A DNA stretch of 64,000 nucleotides from Isoetes taiwanensis (lineage: Eukaryota; Streptophyta; Lycopodiopsida; Isoetales; Isoetaceae). The position numbers were made by a program, and so were the translations under genes. This document shows, piece after piece, positions 31,440 through 42,094 of the stretch (its first letter is position 1; every line of letters begins with the position of its first letter). Below the pieces are notes generated by a model, which made no database searches, was not told the DNA's origin, and was given only the letters and a program-made list of their open reading frames with translations. The stretch covers positions 10,240,526-10,304,525 of the forward strand of contig JAJEKV010000030.1 in the NCBI GenBank assembly GCA_021234155.1, read 5' to 3'.

Positions 31440-31600
31440 TAAGGTTTTTCCCTCGAAAACCCTTCGGGGCGGGGGGTTTTTTAATCCTGTCAGTAATACG
31501 TTTGATGCTCTCTTTTTGTTTGGGTCTCATAGGCCAATCGGTCTCCGTGGACGCTAAAAAATCTATTCTATTCTATTCTATTCTATTCTATTCTATTCTA
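31440..31600 (+). mobile_element. 3' end of (TTCTA)n-tailed retroelement, plus orientation
   Basis: GAAAACCCTTCGGGGCGGGG, then GGCCAATCGGTCTCCGTGG, ACGCTAAAAAATC and a (TATTC)n tail to 31600. This is the cleanest copy of the family and the reverse complement of 20845-21100. Nothing else is recognised from 31146 to 31440 or from 31600 to 32480. Confidence 0.8.
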
Positions 31601-32489
31601 AGGCATATGGAGATCTCTGCTATTATACAGGCTCAAAGGGTAGTAACTAGAATCAATAATATAGTTATTCCCTTTAAATAATAGTATAGGCATACAAAGG
31701 GCATGTGTGCCATTAAAGATAATAGGAGAGTATTTGGAGATCGCCTTAGGATGATACTACAATAATACACAAGCTATTTATGTCTGTGTTAAATGGAATA
31801 CCCAATGGCTGGGGTTTTTTCTGACGTGTAACATTGGAATAGATGGTAATCACGAAGAATACATACAATAGTTTTTGCTGAAGGTTAGGGTTTTCCCAAA
31901 AACTCAAGATTGACGGTCTGGCAGCCGAAAGGGCCAGTTTGACCGGAATGGAATTTCCACCTTTATGATTTACGAATTTTTCTTGGGGAAGACAGGATAT
32001 GATTCTAATGGGGAAGAACATCAGGTCAGAATGTGAAAAATTAGAAACAGAGGCTACTATTGGTAAAATATGCCAAGGGGACTTCTTGTCAGCACAAAAT
32101 ATAAATGAAACATAAGATGGGGATGATGACCAAGATCTTAATACATTATCATATATCCATATAACATGATAATAAATGAGAATAACATCTAATCCCAATC
32201 ACATGGATCTAATTTACAGTTAGGGTTCATTGATTAGGGCTCAAGGTCCGAAACTAGGGGTTCTAGGAAGGCTCTACTAGAAATACGAAATGCTAACTCA
32301 TCTAGAATCCTAACTTCCAGATGATCTACAAAGGACTCTACTCCAAATACCTGCCCCTGAGGAACTCCCTCTCGCTCCCGGCGTCTCCATGGCCTGCAGG
32401 GGGTTCAAAGTATCTATGCCACACTCTCTAATCCTCCATGTTGTCTTTCTATCTTCTTTGAAAGTGCATATATTCTTATTTTATATCTC

Positions 32490-32725
32490 TTTTTGGCGTG
32501 GCACTGCAGCCTCCGACGCCTATATATCATCTCATTCTTTCTCGGTATGGCTGTGGCCTCCGAGACGTAAGTTCTTCTTCATTTTCTCTCGGCGTGGCAA
32601 TAAAGCCTCCGAGGCAACACTGATGGGATGTTTTCCTCGCGATGGTCATTCCGCAAACGGTTCCCGATTGGTCGGCTGTTGTTTTTTTCTTTGCATGGCC
32701 CTGGAGCCTCCGAGCCTTATTATTC
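32490..32725. repeat. GGCNTGGC...GCCTCCGAG repeats
   Basis: Four copies of a 25-bp GC-rich core (GGCGTGGCA, a few bases, then GCCTCCGAGNC), at about 32493, 32546, 32591 and 32692, are separated by AT/pyrimidine-rich spacers. Spacing is near 50 bp, with one doubled gap. A 124-codon open frame runs across it but is explained by the repeats. Confidence 0.55.
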
Positions 32726-33359
32726 TTTTGTTACTATATTGTTCTGGTGTGCAAAATGTATAACTCCCTGACGGGTCATTTTCGTTTTTTAGCCTTAACT
32801 CTGTAGGTTATTTTTGGACTATCTAGGTTGTCACAGTGCGAGGGCTCGCGCTTCACCCTTGGGGAACCTTGCCATCTTGTTTTTTGGAGAATTCATGGCT
32901 CACATATGCTAGTGATCGAGCTTCCCCATTGGATGTTTCAACTTCTTATTTGGCACATCGTATTTCAAGTTATTTCCATTCTGATTCGGGCACTGTAGGC
33001 ATTTCTCGAGAGTTGGAAACATTTCTCATTAGGGTTTTCCGAAAATCCAAAAGGGCGGGGTTTTTCATCCCGATGAGGAGTTGTCGCCAATTTTTCCACA
33101 TTTGCTTAGCCTGCACGACAGTTGATTCATTTTTTATCTGATATTCTCGGAGCAGTTTTCAAGGCCTTTCAGAAAACTTCTACCCTTGGTATGGGTAATC
33201 AATTTGTACTCAGTGTTTCAAAGAGCTCAATAAGAACACCACTTCACTTCGGCCAACTAATTGTTTCAGAGGACCCATTCTAGGAATATATAGTTATGTT
33301 TCAGGTCTATGAAGAAACATGGATTTGTAGCAAAACAATTCCCATGAACAGATACTAGA

Positions 33360-33600
33360 GTGTGCAATATGAGGTGCTCGAATATTGCTGATGAACAAGT
33401 GACATTTACCAACTTTGAGGAAGGTGACGCTGAAGTGCAAAGTGAGCGCACTCTTGGGCATGGCCCATATTTTGTTGCTGGTGCGCACAAGAATTGGGCA
33501 TGTTGTGATTGCCCTTGGGGAGCCAAGGGTAATTGCAAGAGCCCAGAGACGCTGAATTTAGCTGACCATGCACATACAAAAAATAGAATAATACACTTAT
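33360..33600 (+). pseudogene. SWIM zinc-finger remnant, likely from a MULE/FAR1-type transposase
   Basis: The frame reads VQSERTLGHGPYFVAGAHKN then WACCDCPWGAKGNCK. The CDCPW...GNCK block matches the CxC...CxH SWIM signature of plant MULE and FAR1-like proteins, which usually reads C.CPW...GN.CKH. The closing His is missing and replaced by Ser-Pro, so metal binding would fail. No transposase core is readable upstream. Only the domain resemblance supports the call. Confidence 0.5.
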
Positions 33601-33889
33601 AGCAAATATGTCCCTAAACAGTCAGCATCGATCTCAGGCTCCGCGCCACCGAGGCCACCTAAAATCGTGGAGAATTTGAGGGGCTTTGCCTTGGAGATGT
33701 GGAATTCTACATCCGGTGATTTGCTATAGACCTTCAAGGAGGACTTTGGACCATAATTGGATAATTTAAAGTAAAGATGAACTGCCAACACTCCATTCTA
33801 CCCTTTCTCATATGATAATATGGCATCAAAGAAATATGGGTCTACCAAGTACAAATAATACAATTTGATCTTCTTTTGGGGGTAGTCAA

Positions 33890-35013
33890 TACATGTGCAA
33901 TGGCAGGCTCTTCTTTCTCATCTTCCTCATGCACAATGTGGTTCGGGGCCATTGAATCTGCATCCCTCTAGGCCTGTACCTGTTTGGGATTGCTAGTGGC
34001 TCTTGGATGTATTGGGGTTCTCGAATCAGTTTTGGGAGGAGGGGAATTAAATTTCCTCGTCTTTGCAGTCTCTACCTCCTCATTCACATCTTCCTCATCC
34101 AATTAGCACTGCTCCGAGCTCAAGTCACCAAACAAATCCTGACCTGTCAAGATGTTTCCATGCCGGTTCCTGATCCTTGCCTTGATCTCCATTATTTGGT
34201 CTTCCTGGCATTCAAGTTCTTGGAACTCCTTTCTCCGCACCTGGATTTTAATGAACTCGTTCAGGGCTGTGGCATCAAGAAGGCTGAGGGCAATTTGCTC
34301 ATCTGCCATTGTTCTGCCTTCGTCCTTCTCTAGAGATTGCGGCTGAATTTGAAGTCTAGATCAAGGGATCTCTGCTTGGCAATCTTTCTATATTTCCTAA
34401 CCCCCACCTCCCGTACCCATTGGGGCATCTGGAACCCTAAATTTTTCGTATATCTCATGCACCCTGAACCTGTGATTCTGGAGTTCCATCTTCTTGCTGT
34501 AGGTTTTTGTGTTGACACTCACTTGGCAAAGCCATTTCCGGGAGAGCTGATCATACCAATAATCCTTACAACCCTCAGAGCTCAGAATTTCGTCACTTGG
34601 ATCCACATTGTTTAATTCTACATTCCCCTTCACCGCCTGGTCCGCATCCTCAGTGACACCTCTTCCGCCATCATCTGGATTATTATTCATCGCTTGATCC
34701 TCTTTCCACTGACCATTGACGGAACGGGATGGTTTTGATACTAGAGAAGGAATAGAGGAACCCTCTTTGGCGCTTCAGCCGTCAATTTTTTCTTGGAAGG
34801 GGAATGAATTTCGGTGTCTGATTCAATCTCATCGATGTCTTTGAAGCAGTCTTGCAACTTGAAGGCAGAGTTTTCTTTTAAACACCCATTCCAATTCTTG
34901 TTTATGGACGTATTTAGGCTGATCTCCAAGTTAATCGACTCCTCCATCTGGAAAACAACGTAAAGAGTTAAAATAAGCTTTAAATACAGTAAAAACAGAG
35001 TTTCTGATGGCAC
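33890..35013 (-). pseudogene. Unrecognised minus-strand coding remnant B
   Basis: Successive minus-strand frames read NLEISLNTSINKNWNGCLKE and EIESDTEIHSPSKKK (35013-34760), then DEILSSEGCKDYWYDQLSRK and HRFRVHEIYEKFRVPDAPMG (34600-34430). The last parts are RKYRKIAKQRSLDLDFKF (34400-34345) and MADEQIALSLLDATALNEFI, with ELECQEDQIMEIKARIRNR (34309-34150). At least two frame changes occur. Acidic, Lys-rich and helical composition suggests a nuclear protein. No family is recognised. Confidence 0.4.
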
Positions 35014-35439
35014 TTGCGGAGATTTCTATCTTAAACTATTACCCGGATCAACAAGAAGGATGGCACCGATGGATTTGGGCAGCAATCTGGCCCTTTCCGC
35101 TCAGAGACGGTCGGAAAGGGCAAAGGAATTTGGCGAGCAGAGTTCGGATTTAGCCATAGCCAAATTCTATTTCCTTCCTCCGGAATCCCCACCGTGGACG
35201 TGGCCACTCCCCATTGGATGTTGTACAACCGAGTCTGTCAGTTTTCCCGCCCTCCGGTATCACCTGAGTGGATAGCGTACTGCAAAGAGTCGGCCTTTAC
35301 TCGCCGTAGTAATTAATTCAAATGACGGGCTGTGATGTCATCACGTGGATGGTAAAGATGTGTTGGGGTACCTGGGGATTCCAGACGTTGGATATGGATG
35401 GCCACAATTGCTTCAGACTCGCCTATTGACAGTGAAGAT

Positions 35440-36220
35440 TATACTTTCAAGGATCCCGGGAAGGAACATCGTGGCCGATGGCGTGGCATGTCGTCCAGGT
35501 CAACTACGGACACAGGATCTCGGAGGGTGGGCTCACGTAGGGATATCTTGGCCGATGGCGTGGCGTGTCGTCCAGGTCAGCTACGGACGCGGGATCCCGG
35601 AGGGCGGGATCATGCAGAAACACCGTGGCTGATTGCATGGCATGTCAGCCAGGTCAGCCAGGCCAGGTCATCGGGGGTGGGATCTCGAAGGAGGGGATCA
35701 CACCGTGCCGTAGCCTCGATGGCGGATAATAGGATCATCGTGTGGTGGGATCACGGATGCGGGGATCACAACCGTGCCGTGAACGTGATCTCGGAGGTGG
35801 GGATCATCATGGTCGATATCGGGAGAGGATAACAGCCAGGACCCAGGGATCCCCGAGGAGGGGGTTAATCTGGCCAATATCGGCAGTCCATGTGTGATCC
35901 CGGAGGAGGGAATCACTTCCCCCGGACGTTGGGATCACGATGGCTGAATCCAGCACCGTTATCCGCCACAACTTGGGGATCCCCCGGGCCAGGGTAACCC
36001 TGTACTTTTTTTGGTGATACCATGGCGGGAAATACCACGGACGAACTGGATGCATTGCGACACGGGGGACTAGGGCGCCTCATGTATGTCAGTACGGTAG
36101 AAAGGGGGGCCCCCCAACGGATTCCGTTCAGAGCTAGTGGGGATATCGGAGGATGGTATTTTCTCCTCCGAGATCCCCCAAACCAGGGTAAAACTATCCT
36201 GAGCCGAATAGTCATTTTAA
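35440..36220. repeat. GGATCNCGGAGG repeat field
   Basis: Direct copies of about 85 bp (TGGCCGATGGCGTGGC, TGTCGTCCAGGTCA, CTACGGAC, GGATCTCGGAGGGTGGG) occur at about 35470, 35550 and 35628. They pass into shorter units centred on GGATC(T/C)CGGAGG and GGGATCAC, which continue to about 36190. Many GGGATCCC and GGATCC palindromes are included. Open frames here are repeat shadows. Confidence 0.75.
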
Positions 36221-36846
36221 TCCAGCTACAAGGAATTTCTAGGCATATTCTGGCATATACCTCGTATGTTCCCATCTAGCAAGAGGGGCTAGGGTTTGCC
36301 CTTTAGGGGCAACGTGAAAAATTGGAACCAACTCATACCTACTGCCTAAATCTCAAGCATGCAAAATATCCATTTGTCTAAATAGAATATTCGATAGCAT
36401 ATCTCAAATCCTCAACCTGGTTTGCCCTTCCAAATCAATCCAAGCAAAAGCGAAAAGTATGTTATTTTCAACCACCTCCTCAAAGATGGCCGCGGACTTT
36501 CAGAAACATTGTCTTGAACTGCAAGATGATTGCCAGGAAGGTCATGTCAAAGAAACATTCTTCGATTAATAAAGTTCAAAGTTAAAAGTTGAAATCTAAG
36601 AACTTTTGAAGGGAGAGGAATTTTCCCATCGACTATTGATTTTCTAGTTTGTTTGCTCCAGAGGATGACTTATGATCGCCTGCCCATAAAATATACCGGG
36701 GGACGAACCAAATGGCATGTTGGGAATCAAAGTGCAAGTAGAAAGACTTAATGAGCATTCTGTTTTCAACACGCATAAATGAGAAGTAATCATGGCAAAA
36801 CTATAGTTATGATATGAAGGAAAATCAAGCATAGTATCGTTGCTTC

Positions 36847-39753
36847 TTGCAGGTCGATGGTGACTTTGGCAAGTGGCAGGTATATAATTCTAGATATTGT
36901 TTGCAACTCTTCACAATTGGTTTGGTGAAACTTATAAATTTTGGCTTCAGGCATTTTGAAGAACAGAGGTTGGAACATGCAATCAGGGCTGCTGAATTGC
37001 TGCAGCAAAAAGGAACTACCATATCCAGAGACCATGCCTATGGGCTGATTCTGAAGTGTATAAAGGTGCAAAACTTGAGCCTTTCTAGGCGTATGCAGTT
37101 GTTGATTCTTCATGGTGGGCTTACCTCAATTCATGTCTTGAATGATCAAGTCATACGTTTGCTTGCCACTTGTGGAAGTTTAGTTGAAGCAAATCAATAC
37201 TTCAGCTCAGTTGCAAATCCAACTCAGTATACTTGGAGTGCAGTTATTGCAGCCAATGCAAAACAAGGGGAAGGTCATAGGGCTCTTCAGCTATACGACA
37301 GAATGATTTGGTCAGGTCTTGAGACCAATAAGTTTGTTTATCTTGCAGTTTTTAAAGCAAGTATTGTAACGTTGACTCCTCTACATGGGAGGCTTCTCCA
37401 CGATCAGATCCTTACAAGTGGATTTCAGATGGACATTGTGTTGGGAAGTAGCCTTGTGGACATGTATGCAAAATGTGGGAAATTGGAAGAGGCTTACAAG
37501 CTGTTCCTTAATCTGCCATCTCGGAATGAAATTTCTTGGGGAGCAATGGTTGCAGGATACGCCCAGCATGGTGAAGGCTATTCTGCCTTAGTATGTTATG
37601 AAGAAATGCAGCATGATGGGATCGAGCCAGATAAAATTACGTTCCTTAGCATCCTAAAAGCATGTGGCCATATATCTGCTATAGAACACGGTAAGTGCAT
37701 CCATGAGCACATTATTCAGAATGGACTTCAGTCCGACCTTATTTTGGGGAATACAGTTATTGACATGTATGCAAAGTGTGGTGACATGGATCAGGCAAGC
37801 GAGGTTTTTGATAAGTTGCCATCTAGAGATGTAGTTTCATGGACCGCAATGATTGCAGGATACGTTCAGCATGGAGAAAACACTTTTGCTGTAGACTGTT
37901 TTGATAACATGCTGGAGGATGGTATAAGGCCAAATAGATTCACATTTTCTAGTGTTGTGAAGGCATCTATAAGCATGGGCATCGCACAAGGGAGGCGTAT
38001 TCATGATTTAATAGTACAAAGCAGTTTCCAATTTGACATTGTTTTGGGCAGCAGCCTCGTGGACATGTACACAAAATGTGGAAACTTAGAGGAAGCATGG
38101 AAGGTATTTGACAAATTCAAAAACCAAGATCTGGTGCTGTGGGGCACCATGATTGCTGGATACAACCAAAACAACGAAGCTCAGCTTGCACTGGATTGTT
38201 TTGATGATATGCGACAAAAATGCATAAAACCAGACAAGTTTATTTTGTTAAGTGTTTTGAGTGCATGTGGGACTATAGGTGCAACTACAAAAGCTAGATG
38301 CCTTCATGAACATATCTTAAGCAGAAAGCTTCAACATGACAATGCTCTCGGGAGTTCACTAGTTGAGATGTATGCCAGGTGCGGAAACTTGACTGAATCA
38401 TATGACATTCTTCACAAACATGGAAAAGAAGACGTGTGGGCATGGGATGCATTGATTGCAGGGTGCTCACAACATGGGAACGCTCTTCTTGCATTCGATT
38501 GTTATGCTGAAATGCAGCAGGAAGGCATGCAACCCACAAAGTTCACATTTGTGAACAGCCTAAAAGCATGTAGTGCTTTTGGCGCAATAGATCAGGGCAA
38601 ATACATTCATGAGAAGATAATTAAAAGTGGCTTCGAGTCTGATGCCATTTTAGGAAATATGCTTGTTGACATGTATTGTAAATGTGGAAGCTTGGCTGAG
38701 GCACATGGTATGTTCAACAGATTGCTGCACCTTGATGTTGTATCATACGGTGCAATGCTGGCAGGGCATACCCAGCATGGAATAGGTCTCCTTGCCATAG
38801 AATGCTATGAGAGCATGCAATGTAAGTGCATACGGCCTAATCAATTTACATTTTCAAGTGTTTTGAAATCCTGTGGTATTGAAGGTGCTGTAAACTGGGG
38901 AAGATGTATTCATGAGCAAGTCATTGAAAATGGGATCCAATCTGACGTTGTAGTGGGAAGCACACTTGTTGACATGTACTCAAAATGTGGGAATCTGGGC
39001 GAGGCTTACAAGGTCTTTAGCAATTTGCCAAGCCGAAACATGGTTTCATGGGGTGCAATGATAGCAGCTTATGCACAACATGATGCGGCTTGTGATGCTC
39101 TAAGCTGTTTCTACACAATGCAATCTGATGCCATACAACCAGACATTGTAATATTTTCAAGCATACTGAAAGCGTGTGGCAGCATAAGTGCCATAGAACA
39201 TGGCAGGCTCATCCATGAGCAGATTGTTGACACGGATCTGCAATCAGATGTTACGGTGAGGAATGCACTGGTACACATGTATGCCAAATGTGGGAATATA
39301 GAGGAAGCATGTGATGTCTTTGACAGCCTTTTAGAGAAGGACATAGTGTCATGGGATGCGATGATTGCTGGGTACGCTCAACATGGCAGTGTTGCATTGG
39401 CATCACATTGTCTTGAGAATATGCAACATAGTGGAATCAAACCAGGTGTTCGAACCTTTAGCTCCATCCTTACTGCATGTAATCATGCAGGACTAGTGGA
39501 TGAAGGACGTCGGTATTTCATGTCTATGAGTGAATTTCATGGGATCAGACCAGATACCTTTCACTTTAACTGCATGGTTGATGTACTTGGTCGTGCAGGA
39601 TATTTTAGAGAAGCAGAAGATCTACTACAACTCAACAAGCACAATATATCTGGTTGGATGACTCTTCTTACTGCATGTAGGCTTCATGGTAACATGGAAC
39701 TTGGGAAACTGTGCCTTGAAGAAATTATATGGGTAGATTGCTCCAATCATTAG
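36847..39753 (+). CDS. PLS-class pentatricopeptide repeat protein, no DYW domain
   Basis: An unbroken frame of 968 codons opens after a stop at 36832. PPR motifs fill almost all of it: about eight P-L-S triplets of ~101 residues, with landmarks such as DMYAKCG, VVSWTAMIAGYVQHG and the L-type KACG. It ends in L2/S2 motifs and a partial E1 (WMTLLTACRLHGNMELG), then stops before E2 or DYW. The first in-frame ATG is 37093 (886 aa), yet PPR-like sequence begins upstream of it. TTCTTGCAG at 36844-36852 is a good acceptor, so an upstream first exon is likely. Such proteins bind organelle RNA, often for C-to-U editing with a DYW partner. Targeting and target unknown. Confidence 0.92.
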   Translation: MQVDGDFGKWQVYNSRYCLQLFTIGLVKLINFGFRHFEEQRLEHAIRAAELLQQKGTTISRDHAYGLILKCIKVQNLSLSRRMQLLILHGGLTSIHVLNDQVIRLLATCGSLVEANQYFSSVANPTQYTWSAVIAANAKQGEGHRALQLYDRMIWSGLETNKFVYLAVFKASIVTLTPLHGRLLHDQILTSGFQMDIVLGSSLVDMYAKCGKLEEAYKLFLNLPSRNEISWGAMVAGYAQHGEGYSALVCYEEMQHDGIEPDKITFLSILKACGHISAIEHGKCIHEHIIQNGLQSDLILGNTVIDMYAKCGDMDQASEVFDKLPSRDVVSWTAMIAGYVQHGENTFAVDCFDNMLEDGIRPNRFTFSSVVKASISMGIAQGRRIHDLIVQSSFQFDIVLGSSLVDMYTKCGNLEEAWKVFDKFKNQDLVLWGTMIAGYNQNNEAQLALDCFDDMRQKCIKPDKFILLSVLSACGTIGATTKARCLHEHILSRKLQHDNALGSSLVEMYARCGNLTESYDILHKHGKEDVWAWDALIAGCSQHGNALLAFDCYAEMQQEGMQPTKFTFVNSLKACSAFGAIDQGKYIHEKIIKSGFESDAILGNMLVDMYCKCGSLAEAHGMFNRLLHLDVVSYGAMLAGHTQHGIGLLAIECYESMQCKCIRPNQFTFSSVLKSCGIEGAVNWGRCIHEQVIENGIQSDVVVGSTLVDMYSKCGNLGEAYKVFSNLPSRNMVSWGAMIAAYAQHDAACDALSCFYTMQSDAIQPDIVIFSSILKACGSISAIEHGRLIHEQIVDTDLQSDVTVRNALVHMYAKCGNIEEACDVFDSLLEKDIVSWDAMIAGYAQHGSVALASHCLENMQHSGIKPGVRTFSSILTACNHAGLVDEGRRYFMSMSEFHGIRPDTFHFNCMVDVLGRAGYFREAEDLLQLNKHNISGWMTLLTACRLHGNMELGKLCLEEIIWVDCSNH

Positions 39754-41700
39754 AAAGTCTACTGCAAAAACACTGCAAGGTCTATGACACCAAAAATCAT
39801 GTATAATCCTGGCCGTAGAGATATGTTGTATAAAAGATGTGGACATTCTCCGTCTTTATTTTCTTGAAGGCACGACTATGCGTAAGTGAAGACTTCAGGC
39901 TTGGACGAGGGAAATTTTGCATTCTGCTTTTCTTTATCGTGCAAAGGCATATCAGTCAATAGGACATCATATTGTAAAGACATGAGCCACTGAAAACAAC
40001 TTATTACAGGTGGAGAGTTTACTCATATTTATTGCCTTGACGATTTACTGATGAAAATGGGTTACTGCAGATTCTATTGTCACCTGAACAGCAGCCAATA
40101 ATATTGAATCTGAAGACTTCAGTTTTATTAAAGGGATCTGCGATTTGTCTGTACATGATGCTCAAGGAGGCATCTGTTTTGCAGATATATGTTCTCAAAT
40201 GTGAGGTGGGTCAATCTCCATAACACCTAAATTCCTTTCTTTGGTAAACAACATTTCTATCTGCTGCAAGTTCTGGATAAATGGCCATGTTTCCTTTGGC
40301 ATGTTTCTTTTGAGCTCTTTTGTTCTCATTCTTACAGGGTCCCAATTTTCTCTTCCAAGTCACTCATTTGGGGTTCGAGTGCATTCACATTATGCTTTGG
40401 AGGCTCTCAAAGATAGCTCAATCTGAAGGAGAGAACATATAGAAGCGATGACTTTGAAAATTTGCTTCCAAAGGTGAACATATTTGAGAACAAAGTAGTT
40501 TTCTTAGGAAGGTGCATTCAAATTCTGTACATCTAACATAGCCTTGTCTGCCAAGGTTTATATGGAGGAAAGAAGTGGTTAAAGAAAAAGATTACGTGGA
40601 TTAGATGCACTGTGTGAATATTTTGTCGTTAACAGGACCGACATGCACAACAAGATTACTAACAAATTATGGTATGTGCTTTCGCAGAAACAGTGCTCCA
40701 TCTGACTTTGTTGGAAGGGATGCCGTTAATGATAACTCTAATGCACTTGGTAACTTGCACATGTTGCAAACATTGCAGTTGAGAAGAAGGATCTGTTCGG
40801 CCCCATAACTGTTGTTTTTATGTCTCAAATTCCAGGTCTAGAACTCCTACACTGTCATAGCAAGACAGTTTGCTGGTGGTGAAGATTTGATGGCCCATAG
40901 ATATAGCATTGGAATCTCAGATCGGCTTTTGTGGCAACTTACTAAAATATGGACCATTTCCTTGAGACTTGCATATTCATGGTTTGCTCTATTTTACACG
41001 GTCAAATCCACTATGGCCCTTCTTTAAATGGTCTAGCAAACATACCAAGATTCAGGTATGTATTCTCCTCATCCTTATTGTGATGAGCAAAAGCTATGTG
41101 ATTTTGTTATAGGGGCAATATGGGTAGATGTATTATTGGAAGTACGTGGCTGTACAACTGTAGCTTCCTTCGCAGCAATTAGCGATTGATGCGGGGCTCA
41201 AATCAGCTGGCACGTTTCAGTATAGCTCTGCATCTGCACCATTTTCGAAAATTCCTGTTATGCAATAATTTTGTCTGCAGCTATTATCCATCAGTTATGG
41301 TGGTGGTTGATATCCACAAGAGAGAACCACTACAGATGCTTGGCAAGCATGAGCTCAGGAAGGAACTGCACCAGATAATAATTATCATAGGAAGAAAGCA
41401 TAGAACTTAAAGTAAGCTCCATTGAAACATATAGGAAACAAGTATGCTAGTATAGATACTAGAAGATGGGGATCAAGGTTAATTTTATAAGGGTTAGCCA
41501 GCCCCGCTTCTGAGAAAAGAGGTTAAGTTTTGTTAAATAAGTTCCTAGGGCCACCAAAAGTATTGTCAAAGTGTGAAAGAAGCAAACTATTTCCAGCAGG
41601 GAGGTGGCACTACCAACGCGGAAAAGCAACCCTTTTAAGTTACAGCTGATAAATACCTGAAATACAATCTGGCCATGTGAATATCCTAGACTGCCAGACT
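39754..41700. other. Downstream region of PPR gene, no recognised gene
   Basis: This is probably 3' UTR followed by intergenic DNA. I searched for an E2/DYW continuation in all plus frames to 40.1 kb and see none. Short open frames (40241-40426, 40605-40808, 41186-41410) have no recognisable content. Confidence 0.5.
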
Positions 41701-41759
41701 CTCGAAATTCATCTCAATTACACTTACCTACAGTAAAATAACTTGTGCAACTATTAATA

Positions 41760-41995
41760 AGACTGTAGTTACCTTCTAGCTCACAATTCAACGAAACGGG
41801 AAGAGGCAACCACCCTCTTGTAATCCAGCCGCTGACAAATTTATTATTGATAGATGTACAAGGACAAATCTTACTGTACCAAGTACCAATCTTTGTGCCA
41901 ACCATTAAAGCAGCAGCTATTATAAGATCGTATGTGGATGTCGCGTTTACAGGATTCTCCAAATCTAAATGTCTGACAGATATCTGCCGAAAATT
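41760..41995 (-). other. Possible exon of unknown minus-strand gene
   Basis: On the minus strand an acceptor (TTTCGGCAG) is followed by an open frame with ISVRHLDLENPVNATSTYDL, AAALMVGTKIGTWYSK and SGWITRGWLPLPVSLNCELE. It reaches a donor (GCTAGAAG then GTAACT). Composition is natural and both splice signals fit, but no neighbouring exon or family is recognised. Confidence 0.3.
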
Positions 41996-42094
41996 TAACA
42001 AAATCTTAAGATCCAGGAGTTGTCAATGACTTAAACAAGATTGCTTCTCGGCATTGATAAAAGCTAAGACTTAATGAACACAATGCTTGGCATC

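Noticed and set aside
31746-32198. 150-codon minus-strand open frame
   Set aside because: No recognisable motif, no splice context and no clear ATG start; plausible by chance in AT-rich DNA.
32389-32763. 124-codon plus-strand open frame
   Set aside because: It is hydrophobic and low in complexity, and its Ala-Ser-Asp/Ala-Ser-Glu motifs come from the underlying GCCTCCGA repeats.
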